Below, one piece after another: positions 49,667-49,755 of a DNA stretch of 49,755 nucleotides. Source of the DNA: Streptomyces sp. ISL-87 (GTDB lineage Bacteria; Actinomycetota; Actinomycetes; Streptomycetales; Streptomycetaceae); contig NZ_JAGGOY010000069.1 of assembly GCF_018614095.1 (NCBI RefSeq), forward strand, positions 1 to 49,755, written 5' to 3'. Below the pieces are notes generated by a model. It had not been told where the DNA came from, made no database searches, and saw nothing but the letters and a program-made list of their open reading frames with translations. Both the position numbers and the translations under genes were made by a program. Position 1 is the first letter of the stretch. Each line of letters begins with the position of its first letter.

Positions 49667-49755
49667 TCGCGTCTCCGGCCCGGGCGGAACGCCCCTCGGG
49701 GAGCCCCGGGAGAAGGGCGGAATCCCCGGGCGGCGGGATCCGGGGATCCGGGGAT

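Overview
The window is a stretch of Streptomyces-type chromosome. GC content is very high and third codon positions are almost always G or C. Many genes start with GTG, a few promoters look leaderless, and an HrdB-class sigma factor and a complete ethylmalonyl-CoA operon are present. I place it in Streptomyces or a close relative (Kitasatospora-like). I see no rRNA, tRNA, CRISPR array, prophage or transposase.

Layout. (1) 0-5.8 kb: a fatty acyl-CoA ligase followed by a branched-chain amino-acid-type ABC importer (binding lipoprotein, fused LivH-LivM permease, LivG-type ATPase). The permease/ATPase junction is damaged. (2) 5.9-11.8 kb: aldo/keto reductase, methyltransferase plus pterin dehydratase pair, a Tat-exported FAD enzyme, an XRE regulator, a small membrane protein and one doubtful small gene. 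(3) 11.8-16 kb: folD behind a textbook ZTP riboswitch, a methyltransferase pseudogene carrying a nonsense codon and a palindromic insert, the sigma factor gene hrdB, and an SRPBCC protein. (4) 16-27 kb: APC permease, a membrane phosphodiesterase with a 15-bp tandem repeat, a resolvase-like remnant, two metallo-beta-lactamase-fold proteins, a VTT-domain membrane protein, a fold-type I aminotransferase lacking its lysine, an MDMPI-like protein and a methyltransferase. (5) 27-38 kb: a DUF5107/TPR protein, a GNAT/hypothetical divergent pair, a three-peptidase operon (M55, M20, S9), an SRPBCC protein, a secreted tripeptidyl aminopeptidase and a HEAT-repeat protein. (6) 38.5-49.7 kb: a double-domain 3-hydroxyacyl-CoA dehydrogenase, a TetR regulator, the ethylmalonyl-CoA operon (ccr, mutase, lyase, MaoC hydratase, acyl-CoA dehydrogenase), and the phosphatidylethanolamine genes psd-pssA.

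How the genes work together. The dehydrogenase at 38.5 kb can interconvert acetoacetyl-CoA and 3-hydroxybutyryl-CoA upstream of crotonyl-CoA. The five-gene operon then carries crotonyl-CoA to ethylmalonyl-, methylsuccinyl-, mesaconyl- and methylmalyl-CoA, and on to glyoxylate and propionyl-CoA. This gives both C2 assimilation and ethylmalonyl/methylmalonyl extender units. psd and pssA overlap and together make phosphatidylethanolamine. The M55-M20-S9 genes overlap and look like a cytoplasmic peptide-recycling operon.

The most unusual features are the number of short tandem repeats (7, 8, 9, 15, 15, 22, 24 and 34 bp units), both in coding and non-coding DNA; the lysine-less aminotransferase; the doubly disrupted methyltransferase; the LivM/LivF/LivG collapse; and several paired operator-like palindromes at promoters.
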